Assembly: GCA_913063325.1 (NCBI GenBank)
Contig: CAJXYE010000057.1
Location: 1 to 32,996 of the forward strand
Direction: 5' to 3'
DNA length: 32,996 nt
Source of the DNA: an uncultured Colwellia sp.
GTDB lineage: Bacteria; Pseudomonadota; Gammaproteobacteria; Enterobacterales; Alteromonadaceae
Every line of letters starts with the position of its first letter. The stretch's first letter is position 1. The notes under the pieces are model-generated. The model was not told where the DNA came from. It saw nothing but the letters and a program-made list of their open reading frames with translations, and searched no databases. This document shows, in pieces, positions 25,311 to 32,996 of the stretch. The position numbers were made by a program, and so were the translations under genes.

Positions 25311-26236
25311 TATTTATCTCCTTTAGCAATAATTTCATTGTTCTTACATAATGGGAAACCAAGCTCTTCACGTTTTTGATAATACGCTTGTGCAACAGCT
25401 TTCGATAATGTCCGTACACGTAAAATATAACGTTGACGTTCAGTTACTGATATTGCATGGCGCGCATCAAGTAAGTTAAAAGCATGTGATGCTTTCATAA
25501 CTTGCTCGTAGGCTGGTAAAGGTAAATTAGCTTCAATCAACTTTTGACTATCTTTCTCACACTGATCAAATTGTGCAAATAGGGCGTCAACATCAGCATG
25601 TTCAAAATTATAAGTAGATTGCTCAACTTCATTTTGATGAAAAATATCTCGGTAATAAACTGTACCTAAAGGGCCGTCAGTCCAAACAAGATCATAAATG
25701 CTATCTACATTTTGAATGTACATAGCTAAACGTTCTAGACCATAAGTTATCTCACCCGTAACAGGAGTACACTCTAAGCCACCGACTTGTTGGAAGTAAG
25801 TAAATTGAGATATTTCCATACCGTTAAGCCAGATTTCCCAGCCTAAGCCCCAAGCACCTAATGTAGGTGATTCCCAGTTGTCTTCAACAAAACGTATATC
25901 ATGAACAAGCGGGTCTACGCCTAACTCTTTTAATGAATTAAGGTAAAGCTCCTGAATATTTTTAGGTGATGGCTTTAACATCACTTGGAATTGATAATAG
26001 TGCTGCAAGCGATTAGGGTTTTCACCATAACGACCATCCGTAGGACGACGACAAGGTTGTACGTACGCACTACTAATAGGCTCAGGGCCAATAGAACGTA
26101 AAAAAGTCATTGGGTGGAATGTACCTGCCCCAACTTCTATATCAAGAGGCTGTACGATTACACAGCCTTGACGTGACCAGTAATCTTGCAACTGCAAGAT
26201 TAAGCCTTGGAAAGTTTTACTATTGTAAGTTGTCAT
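25310..26236 (-). CDS. glyQ: Glycyl-tRNA synthetase alpha subunit
   Basis: GlyQ is the catalytic small subunit that forms glycyl-adenylate. The 308-aa protein has the class II signatures of this subtype: [65 protein letters not shown] and [14 protein letters not shown]. It is near E. coli GlyQ along its length. The ATG at 26236 aligns with E. coli; a GTG at 26245 would add three residues. The ribosome site is weak. A TATAAT-type -10 (26307-26312, minus) lies after the gyrB terminator, so glyQS probably has its own promoter. Confidence 0.97.
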   Translation of the reverse strand: MTTYNSKTFQGLILQLQDYWSRQGCVIVQPLDIEVGAGTFHPMTFLRSIGPEPISSAYVQPCRRPTDGRYGENPNRLQHYYQFQVMLKPSPKNIQELYLNSLKELGVDPLVHDIRFVEDNWESPTLGAWGLGWEIWLNGMEISQFTYFQQVGGLECTPVTGEITYGLERLAMYIQNVDSIYDLVWTDGPLGTVYYRDIFHQNEVEQSTYNFEHADVDALFAQFDQCEKDSQKLIEANLPLPAYEQVMKASHAFNLLDARHAISVTERQRYILRVRTLSKAVAQAYYQKREELGFPLCKNNEIIAKGDK

Positions 26237-26306
26237 GGTGATCACTTTTTATATTTAACAGAGCAAAGGTTATTTGCTGGAAATTCATTCTGTTTACTAG
26301 TGTTGG

Positions 26307-26312
26307 ATTATA
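26307..26312 (-). promoter_or_regulatory. Candidate -10 for glyQS
   Basis: On the minus strand this is a perfect TATAAT about 70 nt before the glyQ ATG, just past the gyrB terminator. No good -35 is found at normal spacing. Confidence 0.45.
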
Positions 26313-26335
26313 ACGTTTTTAGAGTATTTATCCTA

Positions 26336-26365
26336 CAAAAATGCCCAGACATGAAGACCGGGCAT
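26336..26365 (-). terminator. Rho-independent terminator after gyrB
   Basis: ATGCCC (26341-26346) and GGGCAT (26360-26365) form a GC-rich stem, and the minus strand then runs into TTTTT. It lies 21 nt past the gyrB stop and separates the dnaA-gyrB operon from glyQS. Confidence 0.85.
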
Positions 26366-26386
26366 CTTATTAGTAAATTTTAGTAA

Positions 26387-29972
<3,586 letters not shown>

Positions 29973-30001
29973 CAGTAAAAAACATACCTATTAACAATAA
30001 T

Positions 30002-31105
30002 CTATAAACGCATCGGCATAACAACATAAAGCGCTTCGCCATTGTTACTGCCCTCTATCACTACGCTACTGTTTGCATCTGCTAAAGTAAATTTAACATT
30101 CTCATCCTTGATCGCGCTTAATACATCAAGTACATAACTAACATTAAAGCCAATTTCTAAATCGCCATAAGGAAAGTGAATCTCAATCTCTTCCTCTGCC
30201 TGTTCTTGCTCTGGGTTGTTGGCTGTAATTTTTAAATTAGTATCTGAGAAATTAAGACGAACACCCTTGAACTTTTCATTAGATAAAATTGAAGCCCGAG
30301 ATAAAACCTGACGAAGTGCATCTTTGTTAGTTTCAAATATCTTATCGCCATTTCTTGGCAATACACGTCGGTAATCAGGAAAGCGACCGTCTACCAACTT
30401 ACTAGTAAAAGAAAACTCACTATCAATTATACGAATGTGATTAGAGCCCAAAAATACTTGTACCGATTCATCTACAGGAGCAAGCAGGCGAATTATTTCC
30501 AATATACCTTTACGCGGAACAATAACCTGTCTAGCAGGCAAAGCTAAAGATTCATTAGATATTTTACAAATTGCTAGGCGATGTCCATCGGTGGCAACAG
30601 ATCGAATTTCATTACCTTCACTTTCTATAGACATACCGTTTAAATAATAACGTACGTCTTGGTTTGCCATCGAAAAATGAGTACTTTCGATTAAACGTAA
30701 AAATTCAGATTTTAACAACTGAAATTCCACATCACCTTTCCACTCTTCAATATTTGGGAAATCTGCTGCAGGTAAGGTAGAAAGAGAATATCGACTTCGC
30801 CCTGAAGATAACTTAATCGTTTCATCGATAACCTCAAATGAAATCAAAGAACTATCGGGAAGACTTTTACATATATCTAATAATTTTCGAGCGGGAATGG
30901 TAATTTTACCATCGTCACCTTGATTTTGAATCTCAGCATAAGCAACCATTTCAAGTTCTAAATCCGTGGCAGTTAAAGTCAGTGAATTACCACTGACTTC
31001 AAAAAGTATATTACTCAAAATTGGTAAGGTACTTTTACGCTCTACTGCGCCAGAAACCAATAATAATGGTTTAAGTAATAATTCCCTATTAAGTGAAAAC
31101 TTCAT
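30002..31105 (-). CDS. dnaN: DNA polymerase III beta sliding clamp
   Basis: DnaN forms the dimeric ring that holds Pol III and many repair proteins on DNA. The 367-aa protein matches the family length (E. coli 366). It shows three repeated clamp domains (about 1-122, 128-245, 246-367) and family text such as SGAVERKSTLPILSNILFE, LTATDLELEM, FPNIEEW, ATDGHRLA, VDGRFPDYRRVLPRN and the C-terminal YVVMPMRL, which shapes the partner-binding pocket. AGGT lies 7-8 nt before the ATG. It follows dnaA by 41 nt and is the second gene of the replication operon. Confidence 0.98.
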   Translation of the reverse strand: MKFSLNRELLLKPLLLVSGAVERKSTLPILSNILFEVSGNSLTLTATDLELEMVAYAEIQNQGDDGKITIPARKLLDICKSLPDSSLISFEVIDETIKLSSGRSRYSLSTLPAADFPNIEEWKGDVEFQLLKSEFLRLIESTHFSMANQDVRYYLNGMSIESEGNEIRSVATDGHRLAICKISNESLALPARQVIVPRKGILEIIRLLAPVDESVQVFLGSNHIRIIDSEFSFTSKLVDGRFPDYRRVLPRNGDKIFETNKDALRQVLSRASILSNEKFKGVRLNFSDTNLKITANNPEQEQAEEEIEIHFPYGDLEIGFNVSYVLDVLSAIKDENVKFTLADANSSVVIEGSNNGEALYVVMPMRL

Positions 31106-31146
31106 TTTGGTACCTGCTTAAGTGCTAGTGTTTTTATTTTTAAAAA

Positions 31147-32532
31147 TTAAGACGAAAGTGTTCTAATTAAGTTTGAATAATCTTCTTTAATATCATGCGT
31201 CTCTTCGCGTAAGGATTTAACCTTACGACAAGCATGTAAAACAGTTGTATGATCTCGACCACCAAATGCATCACCAATTTCAGGTAAGCTATGGTTAGTT
31301 AATTCTTTAGATAATGCCATGGCAATTTGGCGAGGTCGAGCAACAGATCTATTTCGTCGTTTTGATAAAAGATCTGCTATTTTAATTTTATAATATTCTG
31401 CAACGGTTCTTTGGATATTATCTATAGTAACTAATTTATCTTGTAAGGCGAGTAAATCTCGTAATGCTTCACGAACAAAATCGATAGTAATAGCTCGGCC
31501 AGTAAAATTGGCATTGGCAATAACACGGTTTAAAGCTCCTTCTAACTCACGAACATTAGATCGAAGACGTTTTGCAATAAAGAAAGCAACTTCATCAGCT
31601 AAATTAATCTGACTCTCTTCAGCTTTGCGTTTTAAAATTGCCACACGAGTTTCAAGTTCAGGAGGTTCTATTGCTAACGTTAACCCCCAACCAAAACGTG
31701 ATTTCAATCTGTCATCAACGCCGTTTATTTCTTTAGGATATCGATCACTAGTCAATATAACCTGTTGATTACCTTCAAGTAATGCATTAAAAGTATGGAA
31801 AAACTCTTCTTGAGTTCGTTCTTTACCAGCAAAAAATTGAATATCATCAATAAGTAAGGCATCCACACTACGATAGTATTGTTTGAACTTTTCCATCGCA
31901 TTATTTTGTAATGCTCTCACCATATCTTGTACAAATCGCTCTGAATGCATATAAGCAATTTTTGCATTAGGCTTATTAAGTAAAATCCCATTACCTACAG
32001 CATGGAGTAAATGCGTTTTACCTAAACCTGTGCCACCATAAATAAATAATGGATTGTATGCAGTGCCTGGATTATCGGCAACTTGAGATGCTGCAGCTCT
32101 TGCTAGTTGGTTAGACTTACCTTCAACAAAATTATCAAAGGTATAATTTAGTCTTACATTGGTTTTTTTAGGGATATTACTTTCAGGTTCGGCAGTTCGA
32201 GGAGCAGAAGTTGCTTTGGCAAACATTGACTCGTTACCACCTGAAGTTCGAATAACCGAATTATTAGTAACCGTGTTATTAACTGCCGGTTTGCTACCAA
32301 CATCGAAGCGAAGCAATAATGGATTATTCGATTCGTTAATAGTAAGAAGTTCGTTGATACGATTTACGTATTTATCTCTAACCCAATCTAAAACAAAGCG
32401 ATTAGGTGCGTATAACGTCATAACATTATCATTTATGACACATTGTAACGGTCGGATCCACATACTAAATTGCTGAGCAGGCAATTCTTCTTGCAGAACA
32501 GATAGGCATCTTTGCCAAGGTGAATGATCCAA
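31147..32532 (-). CDS. dnaA: Chromosomal replication initiator DnaA
   Basis: DnaA binds DnaA boxes at oriC and opens the duplex. The 461-aa protein has the N-terminal domain I ([25 protein letters not shown]), a variable Asn/Thr-rich linker (about 80-125), the AAA+ domain with Walker A GGTGLGKT (166-173), Walker B LLIDDIQF and sensor segments, and the C-terminal helix-turn-helix with [14 protein letters not shown]. The start is TTG (32530-32532) with GGAG 6 nt upstream. It aligns with the E. coli GTG start, and no ATG fits better. A DnaA box sits in its probable promoter. It is divergent from rpmH and first in dnaA-dnaN-recF-gyrB. Confidence 0.98.
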   Translation of the reverse strand: MDHSPWQRCLSVLQEELPAQQFSMWIRPLQCVINDNVMTLYAPNRFVLDWVRDKYVNRINELLTINESNNPLLLRFDVGSKPAVNNTVTNNSVIRTSGGNESMFAKATSAPRTAEPESNIPKKTNVRLNYTFDNFVEGKSNQLARAAASQVADNPGTAYNPLFIYGGTGLGKTHLLHAVGNGILLNKPNAKIAYMHSERFVQDMVRALQNNAMEKFKQYYRSVDALLIDDIQFFAGKERTQEEFFHTFNALLEGNQQVILTSDRYPKEINGVDDRLKSRFGWGLTLAIEPPELETRVAILKRKAEESQINLADEVAFFIAKRLRSNVRELEGALNRVIANANFTGRAITIDFVREALRDLLALQDKLVTIDNIQRTVAEYYKIKIADLLSKRRNRSVARPRQIAMALSKELTNHSLPEIGDAFGGRDHTTVLHACRKVKSLREETHDIKEDYSNLIRTLSS

Positions 32533-32575
32533 CCAAAACTCCAGTAGTAACTAGGCTAATATTTTTCTGATGGCT

Positions 32576-32604
32576 ATTATCTATTGAGTTATCCACAAGT
32601 GCAA
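32576..32604 (-). promoter_or_regulatory. Candidate dnaA promoter
   Basis: On the minus strand a weak -35 TTGCAC (32599-32604), a 17-bp spacer and -10 GATAAT (32576-32581) lie about 45 nt before the TTG start. The spacer contains a perfect DnaA box, so DnaA binding would block polymerase. A second TATAAT-like -10 farther upstream (about 32620) has no good -35. Confidence 0.45.
32589..32597 (+). promoter_or_regulatory. DnaA box
   Basis: TTATCCACA, the perfect high-affinity DnaA box, lies between the -35 and -10 of the candidate dnaA promoter. It is the only exact copy in the dnaA-rpmH spacer. Confidence 0.8.
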
Positions 32605-32871
32605 TATTGACTTTTCACTATTATAATTTTTTTTTATAGGATGAACCATAATCAATTGTAAAATAACAATAAAAACAAATAACATTCATAAAAATAAGTA
32701 AGAGGTTTATTGGCTACTTTTAGGTAAAATAGTCATTTAACTGAATTAGTTATTAAGATGATAAAACAGTGATTGTGATAAAACTGTGAATATCATTTGT
32801 GATACCACTGAAGATCACAATGATCATTCGTTAAAAATTGAGGATCATTGCTAAAATAGCTGACATAATCA
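32605..32871. other. AT-rich dnaA-rpmH spacer with short repeats and GATC sites
   Basis: No gene is seen in the 441-bp spacer (32533-32973). This part is very AT-rich. TTGTGAT occurs at 32773-32779 and 32797-32803, with an inverted copy ATCACAA at 32814-32820. Three GATC sites fall in 34 bp (32813, 32822, 32843), two within GATCATT. Only one exact DnaA box lies in the spacer, so it is not a textbook oriC, but an origin or regulatory role is possible. Confidence 0.5.
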
Positions 32872-32900
32872 TTGACAAATTCTTCAGTAAGCTTTAATAT
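32872..32900 (+). promoter_or_regulatory. rpmH promoter
   Basis: A consensus -35 TTGACA (32872-32877), 17-bp spacer and -10 TAATAT (32895-32900) lie about 73 nt before the rpmH ATG. This leaves a leader of about 65 nt, fitting a highly expressed ribosomal protein gene. Confidence 0.8.
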
Positions 32901-32973
32901 TCGGCCTCATTTTTTAGACTGTGTGCTCAATAGGCTGTTTTGCCAGGGCAACAACAACCGACGGATTAGCGTA

Positions 32974-32996
32974 ATGAAAAGAACATTTCAACCTAG
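32974..32996 (+). CDS. rpmH: Ribosomal protein L34 (5' end only)
   Basis: Only seven codons and two bases are inside the window, reading MKRTFQP, the invariant start of L34. The place, divergent from dnaA and behind a strong promoter, is the standard bacterial rpmH position, where rnpA, yidC and mnmE normally follow. The gene is cut by the window edge, not truncated in the genome as far as can be told. Confidence 0.9.

Noticed and set aside
32797..32820. CRP site in the dnaA-rpmH spacer
   Set aside because: The half-sites TGTGA and TCACA are 12 bp apart, not 6, so it does not fit CRP spacing.

Overview
The window is chromosomal DNA from a low-GC marine-type gammaproteobacterium. The proteins read like Alteromonadales, most likely Colwelliaceae (Colwellia or a relative). 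That placement rests on remembered family sequences and gene order, not on a search. No phage, IS element, CRISPR array or tRNA gene was seen. The DNA is almost entirely conserved housekeeping genes, and the less ordinary signals are in the regulatory DNA and in a few lineage-specific genes.

Layout. (1) 1-702: the upstream part of an rRNA operon that runs leftward out of the window, with its 16S leader, a boxA-like element and two tandem strong promoters. (2) 703-12477: a block in the same order as the E. coli rrnD-yrdA-yrdB-aroE-tsaC-yrdD-smg-dprA-def-fmt-rsmB-trkA region. It carries three additions: an OmpW porin with an FNR-type promoter, a purE-family gene, and a LysM protein resembling TsaP. 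(3) 12624-15563: a large exported protein that appears to join a zinc-peptidase domain, a beta-propeller and an outer-membrane barrel. (4) 15647-19102: trkH, yigZ and pepQ, on the minus strand (E. coli order pepQ-yigZ-trkH). (5) 19252-23056: slt, tusA, a short signal peptidase I, a YdcH-like gene and a DksA/TraR-type zinc-finger gene. (6) 23244-26236: glyQ-glyS. (7) 26387-32530: the dnaA-dnaN-recF-gyrB replication cluster, then a 441-bp AT-rich spacer and the first codons of rpmH, divergent from dnaA.

How the parts fit. dnaA, dnaN, recF and gyrB form the replication-initiation operon. Two perfect 18-bp parS palindromes lie inside recF, each read in frame as MFHVKH, so recF probably also serves as the ParB-loading region near the origin. 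The dnaA promoter candidate carries a perfect DnaA box in its spacer, which suggests autoregulation. TrkA and TrkH, the two parts of one K+ uptake system, lie close together on either side of the exported peptidase-like gene. def-fmt-rsmB-trkA forms a plus-strand operon, and tsaP-like, dprA, smg and yrdD lie in series on the minus strand. ompW and the DksA-like gene have related FNR-type sites, which hints at shared control by oxygen supply.

Most genes right of 15.6 kb, and the rRNA operon at the left edge, point leftward. This is what would be expected if the replication origin lies at or beyond the right end.
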